From assembly GCF_021155765.1 (NCBI RefSeq), contig NC_060110.1:5270001-5334000 (forward strand): a stretch of 64,000 nucleotides of DNA, given 5' to 3'. The notes beneath the pieces were generated by a model that saw nothing but the letters and a program-made list of their open reading frames with translations, searched no databases and was not told the DNA's origin. A program made the translations under genes and the position numbers. This DNA comes from Diprion similis. Lineage: Eukaryota > Arthropoda > Insecta > Hymenoptera > Diprionidae. Shown here one piece after another: positions 1 through 12,290 of the stretch (positions within the stretch are counted from its first letter, which is position 1; each line of letters starts with the position of its first letter).

Positions 1-3000
1 TGAAGTTCTACGTGCCATGAAATGATGCACGCCGTAAATCTCGGATTAGTTGAAGCTGGCCGTTGCTCTCCAAGGGTTAATTCGGAGTCACGGACTGGCA
101 AGTCAAAACAAGTTTATTGAAACCAATCTTCACAGTGTGAAAGAAGTACGTAACGAATTGAAGACAGAATTTTTTATACATCAATTTTTGTAGGTATATC
201 CATACGAGCATCTTTGTGAATTTCCTAGTAGTATGAAATTGTTTAGGTGGTGTGTAAAGTAATGGATATTTGAGAAACTTGTCAACGAAGATTTTGTACA
301 TTTTTGGAAAGTGGACAAAATGCCTTTTGTCAATAAAAAATTAGAATTACCGATTGCGCGGAAATGACGAGATAAAATTTCAACCCAAACATGATCCATT
401 GCGTTCAATTTTTATCGTCGAAGCATATTACCTTTGGAATGAATTCGAGTAAATACGCAAGAAAAATTTTCTCGTATACGAGAGCCTGCTCGCATCAGTC
501 CGCCGAGCACGTCTTCGTCGTCCAGCAGTGCAAGTATGCCGATGAGAAACAATTGTTTGGGTAAGCAGATACCTCGCTTTGGACGTGTTCAAATGTCAAT
601 GCGCGAGTCATACACAAGCTGTAGCTACGGTTCTGCGAATTTTCAAACAAGCTGTCGAGTCGTTCTAACTGTGAAAGTTCTCCAAGTGGGTATTAATATT
701 ACCAGAAAGAATCCTCAACTCGATTTAACTTGGCAATATTCAATCCAAATAAAGCTTACTCGAATCCTAATGCCGATGGTGCAATTCATGAGGAATTACA
801 TGCCAAAATGATTGTCAAGTGATTCCATTTGTTTCAAGTGCACCTAACTTGGATCAAATGAACATGATTTTGGACCAAGTAAAATGTACCTTCCTCGGAT
901 TTGTGGGTCAAATTAAGAGAAAATGAAACGATTACATGGCAGAAGAATTCTACTGCAGCCTGGTTGATATATTTTGGAAAGTTGATAGTAAATCATGTAT
1001 ATTCTACACGTACTGCAGTCGTTTTATTAACGGATAAAACTGTGAATGGTCATTACATACCGCGTCCGATAACGGTAATTTGAATGACTGGTATCGAAAT
1101 CACGATCGTGCATCAGCATTGCATTCGAAGCGTTAAAATACCGGTTTTGCAGAACTCATCGGGTGAATAGCCATCAGCTTGAAACAGGCATGGGGAATAT
1201 ATTCTTAATGGATTAAATCAACGTTTATTAATAAATTTGATAGGCGTAGCAGTTTTTTTTAAATTTATTATCTAATACATTATTCATGAAGTTGTCAATT
1301 TCTGAAGTCAGTACGCGTAACCTACCATACAATAACATCGTTCGAATGGTCACGTCACAGAGTATCCAAATTTATCTGATTACGTAATCCCAAAGCAATT
1401 GTAAATCGGATCGTCATGTTAATCTGAAACGATCTGGTCACGTCCACACATGAATACAACAGCCCACGAAAACCATGTAATTCCGATTCAAATATTTTAC
1501 AGATTTTTGACACGAATAACAAAAAAGGACAAAGACTGGCATTTCAACTGTGTCTCATATTGTCAAAAGTATGGCCTTTTATAGAAATCGCATATTTTCG
1601 AACATTGTACAATGGTAATTGGGAAATGAAGCGTTTAAAGTTGTAAAAACTCTTTTTCCGTTTACCGTGCCTCGCCCAACAGGATGGACATCAAATATGT
1701 CTAGATAATATAGATGGCGGCAGCAGGATTCTTCGAAGATCCCGTCATCGGATTGACATTTTATCCACATGAATTATGAACCATCGTCATTGCGAATCGT
1801 AAGATTATAATTAAAAAAAGATCCTTACGGGTCAAATCAGTATATTATTCACTGACTTGTTACTTGCAATAAATCGATGAATCTATACAGAAAAAAATGT
1901 TCAAAATTATCTACACAGGTACTGCAATTGTTTAATTCTCGATGAACTTTCGACATTGTTTATACAAGCCATTGATTCCCAACAAAATCGATACTAATTT
2001 ATACAACACCGGCTAATCAAGCTACTCCAACAGTCTAAAGGCACATGGGCGACATTGTCAGGAAAGGACCATTGGGACACCACCTGGTAGGTCACCAGTA
2101 TCACTGAACACAGCCTGATTTGATACAAAGATTTGAAAAAACTTCAAGAAACCTGATGCGATACAGCTCGATTGGACACGAGCGACATTAGACATCGTAC
2201 ACCGAATAAACTTCGATGGAGCGAGAAATTGAATACACATTAAAGCACTCGATTCAAACCTAATTAACTTTGTCAGATGTGAAAAAGCACCAACGTAGAC
2301 GAGTAGCAGGTAGAACCATGCAGGGATTAAACTTACTCTGTGGATTTTTCAAGGGTAGTATGTTTGAATCCCGATTTTGCACATAATAATATGAACTTGC
2401 AGTTGAACGATATGATTACTGTGAAACAGGTAAGAACAATTCGTATTCATTTATGTTTGGATCACCATAGAAAAGATCGTCTTTGTTTGGTAACAGATTC
2501 ATTACAAAACCAAATCAAATAGTCGATGTTTTTGTCGATTCGTCAATCAAGATAAAGAACGCAGAAGAGTTTAGCGATTTTCAACTAGATTGATGTAAGT
2601 CACTGGTGGGATAACGACATTCTAAGACTGGCGTCCTAACCTGCAAACAACACCGCGGACACGTCGTAGATAGAACCGCAGCGATTGCTAGTTGGATTGC
2701 GCTAACGTCGACAGTTTATACGCCAATATTGCACATAAAATCGCGAACTTGAAGTGTGGAACAACATCATTACTGAGAAACAGCGAGGTAAAAAGTTACA
2801 TTTAAATAAAAATGTCGAATGCGCGTCACGCGATCATCGCGTCAACAGCTCGGAGGTCTCACTGTGCGGCCCACAATTATTCCGGATGGATTTTACCAGC
2901 CGTTGCTTTCAGCTCGATATTAAACGAGTCAAGCGGTTGGTGAAGCATTCTGGGTAGGCGTTATGCTCTCGGTCCGATGGTGGTTTGATTGCATCACTTG

Positions 3001-4785
3001 CGAGAAACTCAGGCACATCTAATGATGAAATGATATAGACACACAGGCATGCTCCTTGTCATCGGAGAGCTGTTGCAGCTAACAGGGAAGAAGCTAGAGA
3101 GAGAAAGAGAGAAAGAGAGCGGATTATAAAGCTGGTAGAGAATGCGGCCGAGTGAGAATTGAACCAGACACTCGACTGCCGAGGTCTCGACGCTGCTGCT
3201 GCTGCTGCTGCACAGATTGTCTTTGGAAACATTCGGTGATCGTTCACCAAGATGCCAAATCCGACTGCGGTTCATTAAGTTCATTACACAAATATTGACG
3301 AAAGAAAATTCGGGGTGGCCACCAGTCTGGAAAACTGCTCGAAAACTGAGAATTGTCAAGAAATTTCATACTTGCTGTAGTATTTAAACTTGATATTCAT
3401 ACATTTTTCGCGCTCACTTGACTATGGATATTTGTTCTTTCAACACCTGCTTGGCAAGTTCGATTTTCGAAGCCTGTGGAGCGTATGTGCGTAAAATAGC
3501 ATATTTCCGAAGAGTTCGGTAAAACGACGTTGGCGCATGCGCACAACAGAAGTGCTTGATTTCTTGCACTAGTTTACGCTCTGTATCATTGAGCGTAAGT
3601 TACTCAAGTTGAAGTTTAAGCGCTGTCGGTGGTATCTTCCTTGCTTTTCAAATCATACTTTGCTTTACAGGTGTAGAAAAAAAAATAGCGTGCGTCACAC
3701 GTGTAGAAGGACGATATCTGACTCGTGCGATTACAACGCTCGGCTTGGCTCATGCTGTGTTCACACTAGTCTCCTGCCTTTGCAGCAATCGTATTCGTGT
3801 CAACGCAGCACTCGCCTCTGCGGCTCACGCTGCAAACTTCACACTCGTTGGAAATCGCCCACTTTCCGCACCTGTAACACATCATGCTATTATAAATAAA
3901 GTTGATCATGATTTTACTAACAATATAAATATGTCCACCTAAGACCTAAGTTTCATATGCTTTTATAACTATTATACGTCCTTACAACGATGATCTGTAT
4001 TTTATGAACAAAATAATTATTTCTATCGTTTATAAAAATACAGAAAAACTGACTTAAAGTCTGATATGTCGAAGCAAAAAGTCAGGGACAAAGTGTCATT
4101 TCAGGGAGTTTTCGAAACCATATTGTACAGATGGCGAGGCGGTAAACGGTGAGAGTTTCGCAGAAAGGATCGTCTGACTGCCTCCAGGTCTCGCAGGGAA
4201 AAGCCAGCCATGGTTGTGATTGTAATACCAGAACTGCAGAGCGAGCAAACAGTAAACATGCACCGATCGGTTACAAGGAACATGGACGATCATTCGGTGG
4301 GAGACGATCGTGTTTATCCGAGTAATAATGATTGTGGATGATGATTCCGAGGCGGGAGAATTGGCTTGAGTGTCCCTCGTGGCGATACAGGTACGTTTCG
4401 CAATGCTGCAACTCAACCTGAAGCAACTAGTGCTGCAGCCTCGCCAGACCACAACGACAAGTAAAAATGCATCGCGATCTTGTAGCTCTGCAAGCTCGAT
4501 ATCTCATCATGTCAGAAATCTGCCAAGTTGTTAAATGCCTTGATGAAATGAAATTCGGCCCCTGCATGGTAAAAATTCACGTTCACAGTGCAGGTTCATG
4601 TTACTCTGCGTCAGCTGATCGCCTTCGATGTCGTCGGCTTGCAGGCGGTGCAAGTTAGGAATCTTGGAAAGCCGCAAGCCGAGTTTCACAGTTTTGTGTT
4701 GCTCTGTTGTGGATTTTTTTCATCGTTATCATCGTCTAACTTTACTCACGTGCAGCCGTAGTATGGAAATGTAATTATTGTTCGC
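1..4785. other. Intergenic, degenerate repeats, no supported gene
   Basis: I find no coding gene here. The open frames are short and without recognisable motifs. Two diverged copies of one sequence of about 140 bp lie at roughly 2295-2433 and 2655-2792; both contain a TTGCACATAA block followed by GAACTTG and ATTACTG-GAAACAG. A GA-rich tract (about 3094-3120) and a short GCT/CTG run (about 3190-3212) lie inside a region of overlapping open frames on the minus strand, which I read as low-complexity sequence. The stretch 4100-4460 is somewhat GC-richer but has no domain signature. Confidence 0.5.
2295..2792 (+). repeat. Two diverged direct copies, about 355 bp apart
   Basis: The segment 2295-2433 and the segment 2655-2792 align along their length: both carry a TAGAACC block, then TTGCACATAA, GAACTTG, and ATTACTGnGAAACAG followed by GGTAA. 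Divergence is considerable, so this is an old duplication or two copies of an unnamed repeat. No coding potential is shared between them. Confidence 0.45.
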
Positions 4786-4941
4786 ACTAGTGCTGCGCGA
4801 TTAATCGATTAATTAGTAGCTTAGATTAATCGTTTTTTCTACTAATTAATAACCGATTAATTGGACAAACGATTGACCGAAATCGTTGATTAACTAGAGT
4901 AATCGGAAAAACGATTAATCGATTAATGGCACAGCACTAGT
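4786..4941. mobile_element. hAT-like MITE, 156 bp
   Basis: The ends are inverted repeats of 28 bp (4786-4813 and 4914-4941) that read ACTAGTGCTG(C/T)GC followed by ATTAATCGATTAAT, with about two mismatches. The interior is made of further ATTAATCGATTAAT-type blocks and has no open frame. The AGTGCTG-type terminus resembles non-autonomous hAT elements. The flanks share only GTTC (GTTCGCAC on the left, GTTCATAA on the right), so the 8-bp target duplication expected of hAT is not clean. Confidence 0.6.
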
Positions 4942-6883
4942 TCATAACCATTGAGCAGCGGGTTTGCCGACACAAAGGCAGAGACTTCAGAGAGAGGTTG
5001 AATAAAAAATCTCGTCGGTCATTCTTCCTTATATACAATCCTCATGTCGTTTATGGACTGGCAATACGCCCTCAACGTTATTATAAAGCCTGCGGTATAA
5101 AAGGTTCGAGAGAGTTGTCCATTTTGCCGATCATGCCGATAAATCATTTCTCAAACCGGATGAGTGCGGCTAAGAGTAATAAAAGTTTTTCCGCAGCGCG
5201 TTGCGGATCTGTAACTTGAGAACAGTATTGCTCAGCAAATGTATTTGAATTGTTTCAATTGATCAAGCTTGGTCGAAAACGCAAATTATGGGTAAAATTG
5301 AGTTCTGATAAAAAGTTCTTGAGACTAAATATTTCAACACCTTACATTCAATTTCATCGAACCTCGCTTGGTGAAAATGTGACTATTTGTTTAAAATCAC
5401 TGAATCGAAGCTTTAAGATACATCGCAACAAGACGAGTTTATTTCTTCAACGTAATTGTAGCACCGAACTGTACAAAATTATTTTATATTATATGGATTC
5501 TCGAAGCTCAGTGACGTTGTAGGGAAATACATGTGTCACAAAGTCAGGTGACTAATTTTTTTTACGGAAGTTAGAAAGCCTGCAGCGGTTTATATAACGC
5601 AACAAAGAAAACGGACGTTCTCAAAATCCTCGGAAACCTTGTATACGTATACGCCTACTCTGCAGATCAAATTACGAGGAATTATACACACGTGCTCCGT
5701 GTGCTTCGTGCTGCTCTGCAGGCAAGAGTATAACGCACGAATGCGTCGATCAAGGAAAGCATGAAGTGGGTGAACAGTCTGGTAGACTTTAAGGATGCAT
5801 CAGACGTACAGTCTGGCCAAAAATGGTGAAACCTGCAAGGTTTCAATACTCCGACTAAAGTCAACCTGCGAGATGAATTCAATCGAACCAATTCTTCTTT
5901 AAAGTTGAACATTGGTCGTAAATTCAAAGTTTTCTTTTTTAAATAATGATATCATTTTTTGTTTGAAACTTTTATCATTCAGCTGCATTTAATAATACGG
6001 ACTTGAGCCAAGAAGTATTTTGTGGACAATTGATTTTGCTTTACAGACATTTTTGAAGAGAACTGAATTACCTACAAATTCTCAATTGGAATTTTTTTTT
6101 ATTAACCTGATAGTTTATTTAACCACAAAGGCTTACAACTTTCAACCACTTGAGCTCTGGATTTCACTAACAAGACACTTTTCTCTGCAACATACCCTCA
6201 GGCTCAGGTTCGTAAAAATTCATTTTAGGCATTAAATGCAGCTGAGTGACAATAATCTGAAGGAAAAAAAACGACGATATTTCCTTCTAAGTTATTTAAA
6301 TGGGAAAACTTTGAATTCCAAAAGTGATATTCTATAACTAGATTTAAAAGATACTCTTTCGTATCAGTTTTTCAGATAGCAACGAAAAAAGTTTAGCTTT
6401 TTTTCAAAGTTCATGAGAAAACTTTTTCGAATAAAATGGAATCCAATTTACTCCCTCTCACTTGTTGAACCCTGGTCATGTTCATGTGATTAATTTTTCA
6501 ACATTATTAACATTTCAATGCGAACGTCACACTAGACGCGTCATTATCATCTCAAAATTTACGAGTCACACCTTTAAGGAGAAAATTTAACGACGGATAT
6601 TCACTCTGATAATTGGACAAGCATTTTTGTTCATCGAAATTAGTCATTCATCAGTAAATCAGACAAAACTACAGTAATATTATAATAAAAGAGTTCATCT
6701 TTACAATATTCTTTTGTATATCTAACTGTGTAAAGAACGGAAAGCGGAATTCGCTATCGTAATTACAGCATTCGGTGAACACATTGATAGCGTGCTATTA
6801 TAGTATAATATAGCATTATAGCAAGAGGTAGATGTGTACTAACCTTTATGTGTGTGGTTGGCTGATCGCGTGTTCACTGTAGA
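4942..6883. other. Intergenic, nothing recognised
   Basis: AT-rich sequence with short open frames only. I see no protein motif, structured RNA or clear repeat boundary. Confidence 0.4.
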
Positions 6884-7375
6884 TATGAGGCATTCCACAT
6901 CAAATCGACCTAGGTCTGAAACTTGACTTTTCTGATTAGGCTCATGATTTTCTATACAATTGTATTTACTGTCGAAAGCACTAGTTTTTTCGAAAGCTTT
7001 CCGATTCATTGGTATCAGCTACAATTTTTTAAAACGATTATATCGACACAATTTAAAAATCTGAATTAATCATGTGTCAGGTATAAAAATTTTCGAGCCT
7101 TGAGCCAGAGTGCGCCGGCGTTTTCTTCTTTTTTATGGCTTCTTTCGAAAGAAACTTAGAAAAAAAATTAGTAGCAAGAGCAAGTTCACTACCGGTGGTT
7201 GCTCAAGCACTTTCATATGTACCACCAAATTTTTTAGAATTTTTTTAGATTCTTCTTTCTAAAGTTTCGAAAAAAATTAATGTTACCGAGAGTCAAAACA
7301 ATCATATAAAAAGCTCGAGTCGAATTGGAGAGTTCAGATTTCAGACCCAGATCGATTTGACGTGGAATGACCCGT
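6884..7375. mobile_element. Non-autonomous element with GGCATTCCAC / GTGGAATGACC ends
   Basis: The left end (about 6884-6920) reads GAGGCATTCCACATCAAATC, continuing GACCTAGGTCTGA. The right end (about 7334-7375) is its imperfect inverted copy, TCAGACCCAGATCGATTTGA, continuing CGTGGAATGACCC. The interior has no long open frame. Partial copies of the same end occur at 24441-24479, inside an intron of JHEH-B, and around 56107-56133. It is therefore a dispersed family, probably a MITE or similar element. Confidence 0.5.
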
Positions 7376-9288
7376 AAACAAAGTCTTATCTCGAATCTGG
7401 GCAGGCTTTTGTTTTAGGGAAGATAGTATAAGAATTTGGTAGATGAATTTTTGGAGGTTAAGGGATTTTTATCGTTTAACGGTGATTAGGAATTTCTCAT
7501 AAATTGATTGTGTATAATGAATAGGCCAGAACCATAAATTATAAGATGCCGACCGCAGATATCTCTGAACAGTAATTGAGGTTTCACTTTCACAGCTGAG
7601 TTATTACTAACGATATATTATCGAGTCTAAAGTTATAACTATTACTTAGACAGTACTGGTACGTTTCACAACTTCTAATACCACTTGAACTAGCCAACGT
7701 GAAAAATTTACTGCTGATCAGAATCCGTAGTCGATTGCTTGCCACAAGGCTTAGTTTTGAAATTGGAATAAAACAAGATATTATTTTCGAAAATTACCTC
7801 AAGAAGCAGATGGTAATAGTATTTTTCATAATATTGAGACTATAACGAAGTTACAGAAAATCAAGCAATGTAACCAAAAACCGTTTGTACTACTCAGTAA
7901 AACAATTTACATTACATTAAAAATTGAGTAAATATCTCGTGGATGATGATTGGCCAAAGAGACTTCAACCACGCAATAATATTACGAAAAGAGTTACAGA
8001 ATCAGGCGCAAATTGAACATCATCGGTGAGTGTCGTGGGTAGAAATTAAATCAGTTTGATCCGGGCGACTTCGGATGTCTCGGGTCAGTATAAAGTAAGC
8101 GAGTTAATTAGTTATTGTCTACAGTTGGTGGGTGTTTTCTTTGCTAGTCGAGCTGACAATAAGTGTGGGTTTAAGCACCGGAAGCACTCGGTGCCCGAGT
8201 TAAACGAGGGTACATCTTCCTCTCACGATTGCTCTCAAAGCGACATCGACGACATCCAGAGTTGAGCGGCAAGACGCTATCATTTCGCCGAAAACAACGC
8301 ATCATGGGAAACGAGACAACCAGACGAAATTTTATTCACAATAAGTTTCACAATTTCAGCGTGAGGCAAAACATTGCAGGAATTACCATCGAATGACCTG
8401 AATTAGAGGTGCTGCCTTGATCTTCGTCGTGCTGCACATAATACTTGGAGATAACCCGACAGCCGAAGGTTGAGTGACGTCTAATAACGTCAGATTGTTG
8501 AATTATTTCAACGATCAATAATCAGCCGTCGTTTATTGTTTTTTCAACGTTCAAAACTGCGCGTCATGGACACTGAGTGATCAGTGCGACGTGTCAAACG
8601 TTGCTGTTTTTAAATGAAGACTTGGTCGATGAGGTCAAAAAAGACATTTCATTTATTGATGTGCAAAATTTTTAATTTGCGAGGTTTCCATGGGAACCCC
8701 CATCATCATGAACATCAATAGCCTGATGAGGGGGGGGGGGGGGGGGGGTACACCTTCTGGTCACCAATTTTAACCTCAAACGTTGCTGTAGACAAGACTT
8801 GAATTTGACAACATGCATAATGCCAAACGAGTTGTCCACTTACACGGTATGAAACACTGTCGAGGAAACATTTGTGCAAATTGTTATACTTGAAGTTTGC
8901 GTCGCAGATAAGAACGACTCTAGATAAGGATCAGGCCAGAACAGCTTACACCTGTTTTTCAACTGCCTGCACAGGTTGGATATAGGTATATATGTAGTAG
9001 ATAGGTGCTTGTAAAACTGCAAGACGGTGCGGCAACTGTGAAGCGTTTACGAGCACTTTGTTGTTAGAATGGCCTTCGGGGTACCGTGAGAAGTAGGAAG
9101 TAGAGAAGGAATTCAGGATACCTTACTTGAATTCGTTCATGACGCAATGTGCAATTTCGGCTTTCTTTGTCCACAAATACAATTCAGGTATTTAAACAAT
9201 AAATTCTTGGTTAAGACCCATTTAATTAGACGCAAAGGAAAATCAGCAATTAGAGAGGTCGATATAGGTATTTTCGCAAATCGAGGTC
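7376..9288. other. Intergenic; weak exon-like frame at 8148-8265
   Basis: No supported gene. On the plus strand a pyrimidine-rich stretch ending in TTTGCTAG precedes a 39-codon frame (8148-8265) with an acidic, serine-rich tail ending DIDDIQS and a stop. This could be a terminal exon or chance; no upstream exon was found. A run of 19 G residues sits at 8730-8748. Confidence 0.3.
8730..8748 (+). repeat. Poly-G run, 19 bp
   Basis: An uninterrupted run of 19 G, unusual in such AT-rich sequence. The exact length is likely to be unreliable in any assembly. Confidence 0.85.
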
Positions 9289-9381
9289 GATTCTGACCGA
9301 TTCAAGGCCACGGTTGTCGTCTGCCCTGTCTATTTAATCCGCGTAGCAGACGACATGGGCGGCCTTGAATCGGTCAGAATC
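9289..9381. repeat. Hairpin with arms of about 36 bp
   Basis: GATTCTGACCGATTCAAGGC (9289-9308), followed by a GTCGTCTGC block, is inverted at 9346-9381 as GCAGACGAC, then GGCCTTGAATCGGTCAGAAT. The loop is about 20 bp. The stem is nearly perfect at its base. It is probably a small foldback element. Confidence 0.65.
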
Positions 9382-11055
9382 CACCTTGGGTTGTGTACCT
9401 ATATACCAAATTATTTAGTAATTTACTAGACAAATAATATATGTTGAACTGAAATGAATTGCTTTTTCATCTGAATTATTTTCTGACAAAAATTATAACC
9501 ACCACGTCGTTGGAAAGAACACTTGTCCAACACACTTTAATCGAAAGCAGAAACGAAAAAAATGTTTCATCGTAAAGGAGCATAACGTAACACTGGTCAA
9601 CAAAAATTCACTTTTTGTGTGTAAAATAAAAATTTTTAACCGATTTTGTTAGGAACAAGGTTTAGTATAATAGAATTGATACTAGCATATTTGAAAATTA
9701 GTAAGCACCTTCCTTATTACAAAATTTTGTCGACCAGTATAATTATTTGCGCTCGACTAACAGATACGCGATCTAGTATCGTTTTTGTCGTTACTGACAT
9801 ACGCTATCGGGTTAAAATTGGACTGATACTGAGTATGATTTTAAAAGTGATCAAATTAATAGTCAACAGTGAATCGTACGACGTTATCCAAACATATTAT
9901 TTTTTAAATTTATTATCCATATATATGTATATTATTAAATATATTATTCTTTAAATAGATACGTCCAAATGTAGGTATAAAAAGCATTTATGTGATTTTA
10001 ATATCGCGCAGCTCAAGTGACTTGCAGGAAGTGAGAATTCCACGGTAGCTGATAACAAAGGTGCAACACTCATTAGTGAAGAGTTATTTCCTGCGTTTTG
10101 TTATACATTAAACTCAGCCGTTTTACTTTGACACTCATTACAAGATATTGTTGACACTGATTCATTGTTACCTTAACACTAATCACGTTTATCCTAGACT
10201 TTGAGTCAATTTCAAATTGTTGAATTGTACGCGTGACGTATCCAGAGACAGAAGTTACCAAAAAGCAACTAATAGTAAAACACAAACCGCCACTGGGTAA
10301 CAGCCAGACCGTGTCTTATCCACTTTTTCACAGTTCCTGGGATTGTCCCCAAGTCTTGGAAAGGGTTTTTCCTGGGTGAGGTCATATTACAAGTTTGCAC
10401 TAATTAGGTACTCAAAACCGTCATTATGCTCTCCAGAGTCTATGATAACCAAATTATACCTTTTCCATAAACTTGGTGAAGTAAAACTTTCAAATTTATT
10501 TCGAACATCGTTTCTTTTGTAATGGCGTCGTATTTCAATCCGCAAAAATATGGCGTTACCAAATTTTATAGACAAGGTTATCATAGTAAAAACAAGTAGT
10601 TAATTTGACTAATCTCGATGGGGACCCTAAGAACTTCCCGCTTGGATGCGTGTCGAGCCCATAAATCGTTATCAACTGGAGTTTTTTTCGATGTTGTTAG
10701 TTCAATAACACAAAATTCACTCGACTGATGAAAATTAAAATTTAGGTTTAAGCTAGGTAAAGCCGCGCCGATTGGGATCAAAATCATCCAAATCCGTTCA
10801 TACGTTTCCCAGATACCGTTAAAAAGGGTCTCAAATTCGTTGAATTTAGAATTATTCCGAAAAGTGATTCTCAGGAGAAAAAACCTTTCCTGAATTTCAG
10901 AAGTTCGAACGAAGTCATTAAAGCACCAAATTGAATTGAATGTCCACGGTTGAATATCATTATAAATTATGCATTGACCAGAAAGTTTTGATTGCGGGAA
11001 AATTGTGAAATTAATGCAACACCGAATTGTCGCAAAAATTCCCGAAGTTTCATGC
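9382..11055. other. Intergenic, no supported gene
   Basis: AT-rich sequence. A 177-codon minus-strand open frame at 10581-11114 is the longest in this part of the window, but it shows no domain, has a skewed composition and runs into the MITE at 11056, so I do not call it a gene. Confidence 0.4.
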
Positions 11056-11326
11056 TTAACCCTCAGTTCCCACTGTTTACACTTTACTGCTGAGCGAATA
11101 TTGAAAAGCTCCATTGTAGCTACCTTTGAGAATTTTTTTCACAGAATCAGCACAAGATTTCGATCCAAAACCTATTGGAGTATGAAATACATATAATTTT
11201 CTGTATTCAAGAATTTTTTCGACATTTTTCCACGGAGTCTAATTTCCTGTAAAATAACATCCGAGCGCAAAAGTGTACGCAGTGGGAACCGTGTATCAAA
11301 AAATAACAGTGGGAACGGAGGGTTAA
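11056..11326. mobile_element. piggyBac-like MITE, TTAA-flanked, 271 bp
   Basis: The left end reads TTAACCCTCAGTTCCCACTG (11056-11075) and the right end AACAGTGGGAACGGAGGGTT, closing with AA at 11326: inverted repeats of about 22 bp with one mismatch, beginning exactly at TTAA on both sides. A second CAGTGGGAACC block lies just inside the right end. TTAA target sites with CCCT-type termini are the hallmark of piggyBac-class elements. No transposase is encoded, so it is non-autonomous. Confidence 0.65.
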
Positions 11327-11759
11327 TTTCGGGACAAACGAAACATAGATTTGGAATGCTTGCACCTTCTAAACAGTACCGATAATGTAGAAATAAAATG
11401 ATTGAGTGTCCACTGTTCTTTACTCTTACCTTTTTGAAGTGCTGGGGATTTCATTAATGTTGCTCCAATGATAAACATCGGCACATGTGGTAATCGTTGT
11501 ATCCTTCATCGTGACACCTCAGAAAAGAAAAATGTGTACAACATGTATTCTTCAACTATACGAAAGTCGCATAATATCTTCGAGACTGCAAAACTGACCC
11601 GGAACCGTGAATTATTCATTCGCGGATACTGCAGAACACACTCACATACGTTTACGCGCACAAACACGCCGAGTTCTCGGTGTGTCAATGTAACTCGCAT
11701 GTAACGTCGGATATCTAATATGTTTACACCAGCGTCGTATATGTCATTAATTACACAAC
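11327..11759. other. Intergenic, nothing recognised
   Basis: No gene, repeat boundary or RNA structure seen. Confidence 0.4.
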
Positions 11760-12290
11760 GATGATACTTGTTCGCAGCGCGTTACGAGCGAACCTTGCAA
11801 CTGCGGACGAATCTATCCGTTTTCGTCTTTTCTTTGCTGCGTGTTATCACGAAGTCCGGCACCGCATGTTCCCCGTAAAAAGTTGATGTCAACGGAGGAA
11901 CGAAACTCGGAGACCTTCTTTGATTCCGACTCGTTCACTCGCAGTCCTTTCGTCGACTCCGTTCATATTTTACTCGACTCTTCTTGCGCGCTTTTACGTC
12001 GTTTTAATCCTCGCGACGGGCAGATCAACTGTCAGAACGCACACTTGTCAGCCGGGCCACGCGGCTGCGATACGACGAAAGGCGGAGAAGCATTCGGCCT
12101 CGCCGGCGTGGAAACGCGGTATAATACGAGCTCTGCGCAGACACTACGGTTTTCTGCTTCCTGAATCAACTCGCGTGTCGACTGCGCCTCTGCGGGACGA
12201 TAGTCGAAGATACGAACGCGCGTTCGACGATCAAGCGGCAAAACGCAACGATAATCGCCACGTTCTGTCGGTTGGCCAAAAATTCATACT
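11760..12290. other. CpG-rich island, possible promoter or 5' exon
   Basis: This stretch is clearly richer in GC and CpG than its surroundings, with many CGCG, GCGC and TCGACT blocks. Overlapping open frames occur on both strands (127 codons on the plus strand at 11920-12303), as expected of GC-rich sequence. No protein domain is visible. It could be the promoter or untranslated first exon of a gene with long introns, but no TATA or partner exon was identified. Confidence 0.3.

Noticed and set aside
10581-11114. 177-codon minus-strand open frame
   Set aside because: No domain, unlikely composition, overlaps a TTAA-bounded MITE at its start; no splice or neighbour support.
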